Positions 1 to 8,402 of a stretch of 42,061 nt of DNA are shown here, piece by piece. The DNA is taken from assembly GCA_903789595.1 (NCBI GenBank), contig CAIFEZ010000017.1, positions 1 through 42,061 on the forward strand. Reading direction: 5' to 3'. A program made the position numbers and the translations under genes. The notes under the pieces were generated by a model. It did not search any database. It saw only the letters and a program-made list of their open reading frames with translations, and was not told where the DNA came from. Positions within the stretch are counted from its first letter, which is position 1. Every line of letters begins with the position of its first letter. The stretch comes from an uncultured eubacterium 1-6. Lineage in GTDB: Bacteria; Bacillota; Clostridia; Lachnospirales; Lachnospiraceae.

Positions 1-456
1 GGCTAATTCATCCCTTTTTACTGTTTTAAAGGATCGTAATCATTTCATTATCACGCCGTTCTTTCATAAAGAAGACAATGTGATAATCTCATGAATACTC
101 ATCGATCGTTCAAACAAAAATTTAAACTTTATTTGAATTTTCGAGGATGTGTTTTACTGTTCAGTTGTCAATGTTCAGATCCGTCACAGAAGAATTCTTT
201 TCTCTTGCGACAGCTCATTTAGAATACCATGGCTCCCGGGGGAAGTCAACAGCTTTTTTTAATTTTTGCCTCTTTTTTTAAAAGCTAGTGTTTTTACCCG
301 AAATTAAGCCCAATATATAGTGGTCTTAAACTGTTTTAGACGAGACGGACGGCAAAGCGGGCAAGCGATGCCGCTTGCCCGCAGAACCGACGACCGCGAT
401 ACTGTAAACATCTCGCATCACGGCCCGTCCGCGGAGCAAATGACACGTGACCGTTT
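1..456. other. Non-coding stretch at left edge, downstream of dusB
   Basis: I see no credible gene here. The first 300 bases are AT-rich with several T and A runs (for example 250-290) and no open frame with a ribosome binding site and a recognisable product. The only clear structure is the perfect hairpin at 357-382, listed separately. The frame starting at 320 runs antisense into dusB and has no support. Confidence 0.6.
357..382 (-). terminator. Hairpin, possible terminator of dusB operon
   Basis: Perfect 11-bp inverted repeat (GCGGGCAAGCG at 357-367 and its complement at 372-382) with a 4-base loop, about 75 bases past the dusB stop. Read on the minus strand it is followed only by a short T run (CTTTG), so it would be a weak intrinsic terminator. 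It could instead be a small palindromic repeat. Confidence 0.45.
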
Positions 457-1428
457 TCACAAAAGGATTTCTTTCAGCAGTTCCCGCACTTCGTCACCCG
501 ATGCGGCTTCGTTTATTCTTCTCCGGAGAGCTGCAGAGTTCGGGAAACCCGCCGTGTACCAGGATATATGCTTTCTCATTTCCCTGATTCCGGTGTATTC
601 CCCCTTGTATTGAATCATCAGGCTCATATGGCGAAGTATCATTTCATATACCTCTTCGGGCGATGCTTTCGGAAGCTCCTCTCCCGTCTCCGCGTAATGG
701 ATAACCTGATGAAAAATCCACGGGTTTCCTCTTGCCGCTCTAGCGATCATAACACCGTCCGCACCGGTCTCGCGCATCATTTTCTCTGCCTTGCGGGGAG
801 AATCTACGTCGCCGTTTCCGATCACGGGAATAGAGACCGCATCCTTCACCCGGCTGATAATATCCCAGTCCGCCTCTCCCGAGTAATACTGCTCCCGCGT
901 TCTTCCGTGCACCGCAATAGCCGAAACTCCCGCGTCTTCCAGACGCTTTGCCACTTCCACCGCGTTTACCGATTCCAGATTAAATCCCTTGCGGATCTTC
1001 ACGGTTACAGGCTTGCGGATCTTCTTCACAACAGCGGACAGAATCGACGCTGCCTGTTCCGGGTTCTTCATGAGCGCCGATCCCTCCATGTTATTGACGA
1101 CCTTCGGGACAGGGCATCCCATATTGAAATCCAGAATATCGAAGGGAAGATCCTCAATCATGCAGGCCGCCTCTGACACCGAGTCCGGATCGCTTCCGAA
1201 AAGCTGAAGTGAGACAGGATGCTCCATCGGATCTGTCTTCATAAGGGCTGCTGTATTCCTGTTTTTGTATAAGATGGCTTTTGCGCTCACCATTTCCGTG
1301 CAGACAAGGCCGGCCCCCTGTTCATGGCATAATACACGAAATGGCAGGTCTGTCACACCTGCCATCGGTCCGAGTATTACGGGGTGTTCAATTGTAACAT
1401 TTCCGATTTTCAATGGCTGAATTCTCAT
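457..1428 (-). CDS. dusB: tRNA-dihydrouridine synthase DusB
   Basis: FMN enzyme that reduces specific uridines in the D-loop of tRNA, using NADPH. The 323-residue length is normal for the family. Visible landmarks are the N-terminal LGPMAGVTD flavin-binding start (about 19-27), FNMGCP with the catalytic cysteine at 105, the VKIRKG lysine near 144, VHGRTREQ with His174, and the C-terminal GNGDV and IARAARGNPW phosphate-binding segments. The C-terminal helical domain is complete. The ATG at 1428 overlaps the stop of the upstream DUF6145-like gene in an ATGA overlap (1425-1428), with GGAGG just before it, so the two are translationally coupled. The DusB assignment, rather than a DusA- or DusC-type enzyme, rests on overall likeness to Firmicute DusB proteins. 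Confidence 0.95.
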   Translation of the reverse strand: MRIQPLKIGNVTIEHPVILGPMAGVTDLPFRVLCHEQGAGLVCTEMVSAKAILYKNRNTAALMKTDPMEHPVSLQLFGSDPDSVSEAACMIEDLPFDILDFNMGCPVPKVVNNMEGSALMKNPEQAASILSAVVKKIRKPVTVKIRKGFNLESVNAVEVAKRLEDAGVSAIAVHGRTREQYYSGEADWDIISRVKDAVSIPVIGNGDVDSPRKAEKMMRETGADGVMIARAARGNPWIFHQVIHYAETGEELPKASPEEVYEMILRHMSLMIQYKGEYTGIREMRKHISWYTAGFPNSAALRRRINEAASGDEVRELLKEILL

Positions 1429-1763
1429 CCGTTGCCTCCGCCCGCAAATATCTTATAAAACAGCTCCATGGACTCGAAAAGCTCCTGCTTCTCTTCACGG
1501 AGTTTCTTTACCGCAAGTCCCGCACCGATATCATCATACATGGCGTCAGCCGGCTCTGCCTCCGTGCGGATTTCCAGATTTCCCTCCGGATCGAATTCCA
1601 GGACGATGATCCCGCCGCACTGCTCCGTGAATGTCACACAGGTAATCTGCAGTTCATCGCGGATTTTCTGTGGAAGGATGGAAAAACTGTCGTTGAAATA
1701 ATATTTTTTGTCGTAATAATTCGCTCCGCAGAGCACGATATTTTTGTTATCTTTATCTTTCAT
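1425..1763 (-). CDS. DUF6145-like small protein
   Basis: Predicted 112-residue soluble protein of unknown function. It begins at the ATG at 1763, which has an AAGGAA ribosome binding site; the open frame continues upstream to 1982, but that part runs through a hairpin repeat and reads as arginine-rich non-protein sequence. The N-terminal half carries VLCGANYYDKKYYFN followed by a segment on inhibition-like beta strands (ITCVTFTEQCGGIIVLEF), and the C-terminal half is an acidic helix. This pattern resembles the DUF6145 family of Lachnospiraceae, which I recall as commonly lying beside dusB; that family call is from memory. The stop overlaps the dusB start by four bases, so the two proteins are probably made together. 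No catalytic motif is visible. Confidence 0.75.
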   Translation of the reverse strand: MKDKDNKNIVLCGANYYDKKYYFNDSFSILPQKIRDELQITCVTFTEQCGGIIVLEFDPEGNLEIRTEAEPADAMYDDIGAGLAVKKLREEKQELFESMELFYKIFAGGGNG

Positions 1764-2076
1764 TTTTCCTTCATTTACGCGAACAGCGAGCCACAGCCGA
1801 ATGCAAAGTATTCGTATGGGGCGAGTGTCGCGACAGCGAGATAAAACCCGCGAAGCGCGTTTTATCTTGTTTTGTATATAAGCTGATCGTGAATATATTC
1901 TGTTTCCGAATGCATTCAGGTTCCGAATGTCATCTGACCCGTATCTGATGACGTCTGCCGCTCTCTTTTGTCTGTCCTGCATGATCTTCTGCTGTCAGAT
2001 GAGCGGTGCCTGTGCATCCGTTCTGTCACGGTTTGGTCTCCGCAGGTCTGCTCGGCCGACAAGGATACGATGATTC
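1764..2076. other. Intergenic region between birA and the DUF6145-like gene
   Basis: 313 bases without a supported gene. The left half (about 1780-1866) is arginine-rich in translation and contains several short palindromes, including the hairpin at 1840-1866. It ends in TGTATATAAGCTG (from 1873), a motif that recurs at the edges of the repeat cluster at 25263 and near 41995. The right half (1880-2076) shows nothing I can name; it probably holds the promoter for the DUF6145-like gene and dusB. Confidence 0.5.
1840..1866. repeat. Hairpin-forming intergenic palindrome
   Basis: GATAAAAC at 1840-1847 is the exact reverse complement of GTTTTATC at 1859-1866, with a CG-rich centre that can pair further (CGCG on both sides of AAG). 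It lies in the leader of the DUF6145-like gene rather than at an operon end and has no T run, so it is unlikely to be a terminator. It resembles the hairpins of the repeat cluster near 25200-25520. Confidence 0.5.
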
Positions 2077-2883
2077 TCAGACATATCCATAGATTCCCCG
2101 GACAGACACCTCACCCGCAAAAACCTTCTCTGTTGCCCCGGTATCATCTCTCTTCACAAGAAGCTCACCGAACCGGTCAATTCCTAACGCGGTGCCGCTG
2201 TACGGGGCTGTCCGGTCCAGAACCCTGACTCTCTTCCCGCAATTTGCCAGAACCGCCTGATACCGCTCCCTGAGGCCGGTCATGTCGCCAGTCTCAAGAA
2301 AGATATCGTAATATCTGCCAAAGGTATTCAGAATCTCGGCGGCAATACGGTCGCGGTCCGTTTTTCTTCCTGTCTCAAGTAAGACAGAGGTGGCTTTGTC
2401 CGCCAGGTCCTGCGAAAAATGATCTACGTTCACATTGATGCCGATTCCGGGAACCAGATAATGTCCGTCCGGTCCCATTTCCGTCAGAATTCCGCAGAGT
2501 TTCCTGCCCCTGCACACGATATCATTGGGCCATTTGATTCCCGTATCCATTCCGGTCACCTGACGGATTCCGTCTGCCGCGCCTAGTCCCATGACAAGAG
2601 TGATCATTGAGATCCGGCTCAGCGCAATCTCCGGGCGCAGGATAAGGCTCATAGAAATGGACGTGCCTTCAGGAGAACCCCAGGTTCTTCCGCGGCTCCC
2701 CTTTCCCGCTGTCTGCGTGTCCGCAAGGTACACGCTTCCCTCCGGCGCGCCTTCTTCCGCCTCCCTCCGTGCCCAGTTATTGGTGGAATCCACAGATTCC
2801 ATATAGTGAATGGTCCAGCGGTCGGTGCAAAGCAATTTCCGTATCCGGTCTGCATTCAGATAACTGCTTACTTGTTCCTCCAC
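2077..2883 (-). CDS. birA: Biotin--[acetyl-CoA carboxylase] ligase
   Basis: Activates biotin with ATP and attaches it to the biotin carrier protein. The start chosen is the GTG at 2883, preceded by CAGGAG at a good distance; the frame is open to 3018 but that extension crosses the argF terminator. The resulting 268 residues lack the N-terminal winged-helix domain of E. coli BirA, so this is a monofunctional ligase and not a biotin repressor. Motifs seen are ESVDSTNNWA (about 29-38), the biotinyl-AMP loop KGSRGRTW (61-68), KWPND (117-121), GILTEM, and GIGINVNV, followed by a small C-terminal SH3-like domain ending in EVSVRGIYGYV. It lies downstream of argF, separated by a strong terminator. 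Confidence 0.93.
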   Translation of the reverse strand: MEEQVSSYLNADRIRKLLCTDRWTIHYMESVDSTNNWARREAEEGAPEGSVYLADTQTAGKGSRGRTWGSPEGTSISMSLILRPEIALSRISMITLVMGLGAADGIRQVTGMDTGIKWPNDIVCRGRKLCGILTEMGPDGHYLVPGIGINVNVDHFSQDLADKATSVLLETGRKTDRDRIAAEILNTFGRYYDIFLETGDMTGLRERYQAVLANCGKRVRVLDRTAPYSGTALGIDRFGELLVKRDDTGATEKVFAGEVSVRGIYGYV

Positions 2884-2929
2884 GATTATCACTCCTGTTT
2901 CACCTCTTCGGCCGCCGTGCATAAACGAG

Positions 2930-2991
2930 AAAAACGCTCCTCGCGGCCGCGCTCGCAGCACACGAATGCTTCGCGCCCGGCCGCGAGGAGC
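2930..2991 (-). terminator. Intrinsic terminator of argF
   Basis: Perfect 13-bp inverted repeat (2936-2948 and 2979-2991) with a 30-base loop that is itself CG-rich. On the minus strand it is followed by GTTTTT at 2930-2935. It begins 24 bases after the argF stop. Confidence 0.8.
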
Positions 2992-3014
2992 TGTCCGCTC
3001 AAAAAAGAGCCGGA

Positions 3015-4019
3015 TCACAAAAGCCCGCGGTCCGCTCCGAGTGTTGCAGCCATGACCGCCTTGATCGTGTGCATCCTGTTCTCCGCTTCATCAAACACGA
3101 GAGACTGCGGAGATTCAAAGACCTCATCTGTGACTTCCATGTCATTCAGGCCGTACTTGTCATGGATCTGTTTTCCGATTTTCGTGCCGAGATCATGGAA
3201 GGAGGGAAGGCAGTGCAGGAAGATTGCGTCCGGTCCTGCGGTCTGCATCACTTCTCCTGTCACCTTATACGGCGACAGGTCCCGGATTCTCTCTTCCCAG
3301 ACCTCATCCGGCTCTCCCATAGATACCCATACATCGGTGCACACAACATCCGCATCGCGCACGCCTACACTGACATTCTCCGTCAGTGTGATGGATCCTC
3401 CGCTTTCCTCCGCCCACTTCTCACACTGAGACACCAGCGCCGCGTCCGGGAAGTACTTCTCCGGAGCGCAGGCGACATACTTCAGGCCGAGCTTCGCGCA
3501 GACCACCATATACGAATTGCCCATATTGTAGCGCGCGTCGCCGAGATAGACCAGCTTCAGTCCCTTCAGTCTTCCGAAGTGCTCCCGGATCGTCAGCATA
3601 TCCGCAAGCATCTGTGTCGGATGGTATTCATTCGTCAGGCCGTTCCATACCGGAACGCCGGCATATTTCGCGAGCTCCTCCACAATATCCTGGCCGAAAC
3701 CGCGGTACTCGATTCCCTCAAACATCCGGCCGAGCACGCGCGCGGTATCCGCGATGCTCTCCTTCTTCCCGATCTGGGACCCGGACGGATCCAGATAGGT
3801 CGTGCCCATTCCGAGATCATGGGCCGCTACCTCGAAAGCACAGCGGGTACGTGTACTCGTCTTCTCAAAGATCAGCGCCACATTCTTTCCGCGAAGAGAA
3901 TCTACCTGAACTCCCCTTTTCTTCTTCTCTTTGTACTTCGCCGAGAGGTCAAGCAAATAAGTAATTTCCTCCGGTGTGAAATCTTTCAGTGTCAGAAAAT
4001 TACGTCCCTTTAAGTTCAT
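3015..4019 (-). CDS. argF: Ornithine carbamoyltransferase
   Basis: Transfers the carbamoyl group of carbamoyl phosphate to ornithine to give citrulline in arginine synthesis; the reverse catabolic role (ArcB) uses the same fold and cannot be excluded from sequence alone. Start is the ATG at 4019 with GGAGGA upstream; the frame is open to 4073 but that part is leader. The 334 residues match the family. Motifs: carbamoyl-phosphate loop STRTR (55-59), HPTQ (133-136), the ornithine-loop DVWVSMGE (229-236), HCLP with the catalytic cysteine (269-272), and DEVFES near the C-terminus. No other arginine genes or arc genes are in the window, so it is read as a single-gene unit with its own promoter and terminator. 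Confidence 0.95.
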   Translation of the reverse strand: MNLKGRNFLTLKDFTPEEITYLLDLSAKYKEKKKRGVQVDSLRGKNVALIFEKTSTRTRCAFEVAAHDLGMGTTYLDPSGSQIGKKESIADTARVLGRMFEGIEYRGFGQDIVEELAKYAGVPVWNGLTNEYHPTQMLADMLTIREHFGRLKGLKLVYLGDARYNMGNSYMVVCAKLGLKYVACAPEKYFPDAALVSQCEKWAEESGGSITLTENVSVGVRDADVVCTDVWVSMGEPDEVWEERIRDLSPYKVTGEVMQTAGPDAIFLHCLPSFHDLGTKIGKQIHDKYGLNDMEVTDEVFESPQSLVFDEAENRMHTIKAVMAATLGADRGLL

Positions 4020-4081
4020 CTTATTTTCCTCCTCCGGATAGATGATGTGCGGTTCCGGCCGTTTTGCGGCCATATGGCTTG

Positions 4082-4110
4082 ATTTTACCTCATATCACAG
4101 GAAAAAACAA
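4082..4110 (-). promoter_or_regulatory. Putative argF promoter
   Basis: On the minus strand TTGTTT (4105-4110) and TAAAAT (4082-4087) are separated by 17 bases, which would give a leader of roughly 55 bases before the argF ATG. A small GGCCG/CGGCC hairpin lies in that leader. I see no clear ARG box. Confidence 0.55.
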
Positions 4111-4185
4111 GAAAAGAGGCCGACACGAACTCACGGTGAAACTCAGCGTAAAGAGTTCCCTGTCTGCTTTCCTGCAAAAAAGAAA

Positions 4186-4455
4186 GGCCGCCGCGTCATC
4201 CAGAATAATGATCGGGGCATCCTTGAGAATCGCCCGCGCAATGGAAAGCCGCTGTTTCTCGCCTCCGAACAGTGAGGCGCCACCTTCCCCGATGACTGTC
4301 TGGTACCCGTCCGGAAGCTTTCCGATGAATCTGTCGCAGCAGGCAAGGCGCGCGGCCCGGAAGACCTCCTCATGCGTCGCGTTTTCCCTTCCGAAGCGGA
4401 TGTTGTTCTCAATCGTATCCGAAAACAGGTACACATTCTGCTGGAATGCCTGATC
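4186..4455 (-). pseudogene. ABC exporter ATPase fragment (minus-strand remnant)
   Basis: A stretch of about 90 codons translates to the middle of an MsbA-type nucleotide-binding domain: the Q-loop part [19 protein letters not shown], then helical subdomain residues, then [15 protein letters not shown] and IIILDDAAA. Walker A, the membrane domain and the end of the ATPase are absent. The signature reads LFGGE instead of LSGGE, and the Walker B glutamate is replaced (ILDDA instead of ILDEA), so it has decayed at the two positions needed for activity. The frame continues open to 4938, but there it is only the shadow of the plus-strand fragment. No start codon with a ribosome binding site is linked to the conserved part. 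It abuts, head to head, another ABC fragment that begins at about 4450. Confidence 0.8.
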
Positions 4456-5010
4456 CTCTATGTGGTCAGCGCTGTTTTTTCCCTGATCCAGGGACTGGTG
4501 ATGACCGGCATTTCCAACGATGTGGGATATAACCTGCGGAAGGATATCTCCGTCAAGATCAATAAGATCCCTCTGAAATATTTTGAGAGCCGACCCTGCG
4601 GAGACGTCATCTCCCGCATTACAAACGACGTTGATACCCTGCAGCAGGGCATCAACCAGCGCATTACCCAGCTGATCACCTCTGTGACGACCATCGTGGG
4701 CGTTCTGATCATGATGCTGACCACTGCCAGAGCCATCCTTGCGGACAAGAAGATTCTGATTCTCGACGAGGCCACTTCTTCGGTCGATACCAGAACCGAA
4801 ATTGAAATCCAGAAGGCTATGGACAACCTGATGAAGGGCCGGACGAGCTTCGTCATTGTGCACCGCCTGTCCACGATCCGGGATGCCGACCTGATCCTCG
4901 TCATGAACAACGGCGATATCATTGAGCAGGGCACCCACGACGAGCTGATGGCCCGGGGCGGATTCTACGCCCAGCTGTACAACAGCCAGTTCGACAAAAT
5001 CTCCGCATAA
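4450..5010 (+). pseudogene. Internally deleted ABC exporter (plus-strand remnant)
   Basis: The translation from about 4450 is part of an ABC exporter membrane domain ([27 protein letters not shown], then [12 protein letters not shown] and a membrane helix ending VLIMML). At about 4720-4730 it jumps in frame straight into the end of a nucleotide-binding domain: [21 protein letters not shown], the H-loop region [13 protein letters not shown] and the usual tail [12 protein letters not shown]. The rest of the membrane domain, Walker A, Q-loop and signature are missing, so it cannot be an active transporter. The joint lies in CTGACCACTGCCAGAGCC, where the two parental sequences may have shared a few bases. 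The open frame starts at 4372, inside antisense to the other fragment. A strong terminator still follows it. Confidence 0.85.
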
Positions 5011-5013
5011 GGA

Positions 5014-5062
5014 AGAGCCTGCCGATCAGCAAAACAATGCTGGCCGGCAGGCTCTGTTTTTT
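5014..5062 (+). terminator. Intrinsic terminator after the ABC remnant
   Basis: AGAGCCTGCCG (5014-5024) pairs with 5045-5055, with a further CAGC/GCTG pairing inside, followed by GTTTTTT on the plus strand. On the minus strand no T run follows, so it mainly serves the plus-strand remnant, although dctM ends 30 bases to the right. Confidence 0.8.
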
Positions 5063-5091
5063 CAAAATTCCATTCTGATACGCTTAAGCTT

Positions 5092-6378
5092 TTATTGCAC
5101 GTGGTTCGGCAGGAACATGACAATCTGCGGAACATACGTCAGCAGGAAAAGCTCTCCGATCATCAGCAGGACCATTGGAAGAATTTCCTTTATGACACCG
5201 CTGATCTTGCACTTTCCTATACCTGTAACGATGAACAGCAGCATGCCGAACGGCGGTGTGGACAGTCCGATCATCATATTGAAGCAGATGATGACGCCGA
5301 AATGAACCAGATCAACGCCCATCGCACGAACCAGCGGCAGGATCATCGGTACGAATACCAGCTGAATCGTGGATACATCCATGATGCAGCCGAGGAACAG
5401 GAAGACGATGTTGACTACAAGCAGGAACAGATACTTGTTGTCTGTCACAGACAGAACTGCTGTCGCGATCGACTGGGAAACCTGCTCCCAGGAGATAATG
5501 TAGGAGAACAGCATGGAAGTTCCGGTCAGAAGAGCCAGCGTAGCCGTATTGGCAGCGGACTTCTTGACGATCTTCCAGAGTTTCTTCCATCCGAGCGTTC
5601 TATAAATGAACGCGGAGATCAGGATCGCATAAGCGGATGCGATTGCTCCGGCCTCGGTCGGTGTGCAGACACCTGTGTAGATGCCGCCAAGCAGGATGAC
5701 AACTGTCAGCAGAGCCGGCAGCGCCTTCAGTGTGGCAATACCGAACTGCTTCTTCGTCATGATCACGCCAGCCGGGTAATTGCGGCGGTAGGAAACAATT
5801 CCTACATAAACCATCAGGACAATCGCCAGCAGGACGCCCGGAACCATGCCGCCCATGAAAAGCTTTCCGACGGAAGCGCCGCTGAGCATCGCGTAGATGA
5901 TCATAGGAATTGACGGCGGGAAAATCGGTCCGATGGTAGCGGAAGCCGCGGTAATGGCGCAGGAGAACTCTGCATCATATCCCTCACGCTTCATCTGGTC
6001 GATCTCCATCGTTCCGATACCGGAAGCATCCGCGATAGCGGAACCGGTCATACCGGAGAAGATCAGGGAAATCAAGACATTGACCTGTGCGGTGCCGCCC
6101 TTTAATCGTCCCAGAAGTCCGTTACAGAAAGCGAACATCTTGTCGGTAACCTCGGATTCATTCATGACGTTCGCCATGAAGATGAAAAGCGGAGCCGCCA
6201 GCATGGTGTAGTTGGAATACGTATTGCCGTTGATAACGGTGAAGGTCTCACCGAAATCCCCGGGTCTTGCCACCAGAAGATAGATGACAGAAGATGCCAG
6301 CATCGAGAACGAAATAGGCATCCGGATGATAAAACAGATCGCCATGGAGACGAACAGAATAATAATCGGCCAGTTCAT
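5092..6378 (-). CDS. dctM: TRAP transporter large permease DctM
   Basis: Large membrane subunit of a tripartite ATP-independent periplasmic transporter, which moves an organic acid or acidic sugar into the cell with sodium ions. The 428 residues form about twelve hydrophobic segments. Family marks include the N-terminal PIIILFVSMAICFIIRMPI segment, FIFMANVMNESEVTD, the conserved GMTGSAIADASGIG, AASATIGPIFPPSIPMIIYA and the C-terminal ISTPPFGM-like stretch LSTPPFGMLLFI. The ATG at 6378 overlaps the dctQ stop in an ATGA (6375-6378), with AAGGGGG before it, so the two membrane subunits are translationally coupled. It is the last gene of the dctP-dctQ-dctM unit. Confidence 0.95.
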   Translation of the reverse strand: MNWPIIILFVSMAICFIIRMPISFSMLASSVIYLLVARPGDFGETFTVINGNTYSNYTMLAAPLFIFMANVMNESEVTDKMFAFCNGLLGRLKGGTAQVNVLISLIFSGMTGSAIADASGIGTMEIDQMKREGYDAEFSCAITAASATIGPIFPPSIPMIIYAMLSGASVGKLFMGGMVPGVLLAIVLMVYVGIVSYRRNYPAGVIMTKKQFGIATLKALPALLTVVILLGGIYTGVCTPTEAGAIASAYAILISAFIYRTLGWKKLWKIVKKSAANTATLALLTGTSMLFSYIISWEQVSQSIATAVLSVTDNKYLFLLVVNIVFLFLGCIMDVSTIQLVFVPMILPLVRAMGVDLVHFGVIICFNMMIGLSTPPFGMLLFIVTGIGKCKISGVIKEILPMVLLMIGELFLLTYVPQIVMFLPNHVQ

Positions 6379-6896
6379 GCCTCAGCCCCCTTCCCGCTGC
6401 CCAGCGCTTTGAGCTCTTTTCCTGCGCGGATGCAGTCCATGAATGAAGTCACAATGCACTCAGCCAGCATGAAGAAATACGGGGCAAATGCAACCTTGTA
6501 AGGAATCTTCAGAACACCGGTAACCATGGAGGACGTGGATAACGTCTGCAGGCCGGGCCAGAAGATAATGACCAGAAGGAAGCAGAGCAGCGCATTGTAA
6601 ATGATGCGGCAGACTGCCTTCCCCTTTGGATTCATTTTATCGTATACCAGCGAGAACACGACGTGCTCATCGTTGCGGAGCGCGCGGCCGACGCCGAAAT
6701 ACATCGTCCACATATATCCCAGGATAGACGTCTCATACGTCCACGGGACCGGTGCACGAAGAACATATCGGGAGATAATGGAAGTCAGGAAAGAGACAAA
6801 GATGACCAGAAACGTAACACCGGTCAGATCCACCTCAAAGAAGTCCAGTATCTTCTGTCCGATATGCTTTTTTTCTTTCTTTTCTTCGGAACTCAT
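6375..6896 (-). CDS. dctQ: TRAP transporter small permease DctQ
   Basis: Small membrane subunit that pairs with DctM. The 173 residues contain about four membrane segments: FLVIFVSFLTSIISRYVL (near 28-45), YMWTMYFGVGRAL, a central segment AVCRIIYNALLCFLLVIIFW and VAFAPYFFMLAECIVTSF. The conserved pair W-T-YE (PWTYETSILGYMW) and the EHVVFSLV stretch typical of DctQ are present. A charged cytoplasmic start (MSSEEKKEKKH) precedes the first helix. The ribosome binding site AAGGAG is about 12 bases from the ATG, slightly long. It lies 159 bases after dctP and overlaps dctM by four bases. Confidence 0.93.
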   Translation of the reverse strand: MSSEEKKEKKHIGQKILDFFEVDLTGVTFLVIFVSFLTSIISRYVLRAPVPWTYETSILGYMWTMYFGVGRALRNDEHVVFSLVYDKMNPKGKAVCRIIYNALLCFLLVIIFWPGLQTLSTSSMVTGVLKIPYKVAFAPYFFMLAECIVTSFMDCIRAGKELKALGSGKGAEA

Positions 6897-7055
6897 GAAG
6901 TTTCAGTTCTCCTTTTACATTGTTTGATTCTTATCTGCATCCGGCCTGCTGTGTACCGGAGGCGAGTGATGAAAATCGGAGAGCTGATATCCTGGGGATA
7001 CCGGCCCTCCGGCATAACCTTCAGATCCTGTGATCTGTTCTATATTTCTGAATGA

Positions 7056-8264
7056 TTATTCGGCTGCTTTCTGAATCTCGTCGTACAGATCCATATCCCA
7101 GTCAGCTTCCTGATCCGGATTGGAATCATAGTATTCCTTCGCCTTGGTCTTGAACTCGTCGAGGTCCGGATAAGTAATGGTGCAGCCGTTGTCCTCAAGA
7201 GTCTTGATATCCTTGGCTTCCTCATCGATACGGGCTTCATCGTTGACCTGACGTGCGTAATCCATAGCGTCGGTAACGGCCTTCTGCTGTGCATCGGTCA
7301 GGCTGTTCCATGTATCCTTGTTGATCATCGGGATGATGGAGTCAACAACATGGTTGGTCATTGCGAAGTAAGGAGCAACCTCATAGAACTTTGCGGAAAC
7401 ATCAGTCGGAAGCGGGTTGTCCTGTGCGTCAACGGATCCGGTCTGCAGAGCTGTGTACAGCTCGGAAAATGCAAGCGGGGTCGGGTTTGCGCCAAGCGCA
7501 TGTCCGAGGTTCAGCCATGTCTCAGAGTTCGGCATACGGAGAAGAAGTCCCTTCATGTCGTCATAGCTGTTGATTTCCTTGTTTCTGGTGTTAACTACAC
7601 GAACGCCGAGGTAGAAGGCGGAAAGCGGAACGGCATTGACCTTGTCGGTAATCTTTGAGAAGATCTCGTTCTTGCCGATATCTCCGTTCAGTGTGTCGGT
7701 CATATGCTCATAGCTGTTCCAGAAATAAGCGCTTCCAAACATCGAGCACCACTCCAGACCAGGCTGTGTAGCCAGTGTCGGGAAGGAAATGTATGCGAGG
7801 TCAGCCTTGCCGGAAGTGAGAGCATCCCACTCTGCATCTGCTGCGAAAAGCGTTCCATCAGAATAGGTCTTGCAGGTGACGCTGCCGCCGGAAAGCTCCT
7901 TGACCTTGTCTGCGAAAGCTCCCATTGCTGTTGTATGAGAATCTCCTGTGACAGAAACGGATGTGAAGATCAGTTCCTTTGCAGGATCTCCGGACGCATC
8001 ATAATCGCCGGATGTCTGTGCGGGTTTTACGGTATGCTCGGTGCCAGCTGCCTCAGATGTTGCAGCCGTGCTCGAAGAAGCAACTGCCTCTTTTTCTTCT
8101 GACGAAGCGGAAGATGCCGCTGACGTTGTGCTTGCCGCAGCCGCTGAAGAAGATGCGGATGCCGCAGCAGAAGTGCTGGTGCCTGATGTGCTGGAACCGC
8201 AGCCTGCGAGCATGGAAACCGCCATTGCCGCAGTGAGTAAACCTGCTACTAACTTCTTTTTCAT
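7056..8264 (-). CDS. dctP: TRAP transporter solute-binding lipoprotein DctP
   Basis: Extracytoplasmic receptor that captures the substrate and delivers it to DctQM. It has a lipoprotein signal with lipobox LAGC (Cys22), then a linker of about 60 residues made mostly of Ser, Ala and Thr, then a DctP domain of about 315 residues (KELIFTSVSVTGDSHTTAMGAFADKVKEL onwards split over lobes, with the conserved RMPNSETW and the LAFSELYTALQTGSVDAQDNP signature). The LRMPNSE arginine is the residue that in known DctP proteins binds the carboxylate of the ligand, which points to an acidic substrate. The start has AAGGAGG at good spacing. The first gene downstream is dctQ; upstream lies the aldolase gene, 138 bases away. 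Confidence 0.95.
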   Translation of the reverse strand: MKKKLVAGLLTAAMAVSMLAGCGSSTSGTSTSAAASASSSAAAASTTSAASSASSEEKEAVASSSTAATSEAAGTEHTVKPAQTSGDYDASGDPAKELIFTSVSVTGDSHTTAMGAFADKVKELSGGSVTCKTYSDGTLFAADAEWDALTSGKADLAYISFPTLATQPGLEWCSMFGSAYFWNSYEHMTDTLNGDIGKNEIFSKITDKVNAVPLSAFYLGVRVVNTRNKEINSYDDMKGLLLRMPNSETWLNLGHALGANPTPLAFSELYTALQTGSVDAQDNPLPTDVSAKFYEVAPYFAMTNHVVDSIIPMINKDTWNSLTDAQQKAVTDAMDYARQVNDEARIDEEAKDIKTLEDNGCTITYPDLDEFKTKAKEYYDSNPDQEADWDMDLYDEIQKAAE

Positions 8265-8402
8265 AAAATTTCCCTCCTTATTTGATAAACCCTTTGTTTC
8301 TCATGTCTCCTCCGGAATCGGCGGCTGTGCTGTCAGCGCCTGTCCGAAAGAGCCTTACATAACCCTGTTGAAACAGGGATTACGTCCTTCTGAACCTGTA
8401 CC

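Noticed and set aside
568-1176. 202-residue plus-strand frame
   Set aside because: Antisense to dusB, without family likeness.
1764-1982. N-terminal extension of the DUF6145-like protein
   Set aside because: It passes through a hairpin repeat, is arginine-rich and has no ribosome binding site; the ATG at 1763 has one.
2884-3018. N-terminal extension of BirA, possibly a repressor domain
   Set aside because: It crosses the argF terminator and has no helix-turn-helix pattern.
4456-4938. Right-hand part of the long minus-strand frame 4090-4938
   Set aside because: It is antisense to the plus-strand exporter remnant, which has clear ABC motifs; only 4186-4455 reads as ABC sequence on the minus strand.
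8360-8377. Small CCCTGT/ACAGGG hairpin between the aldolase and dctP as a terminator
   Set aside because: Six pairs only and no T run; transcription from the aldolase into dctP is probably not stopped.
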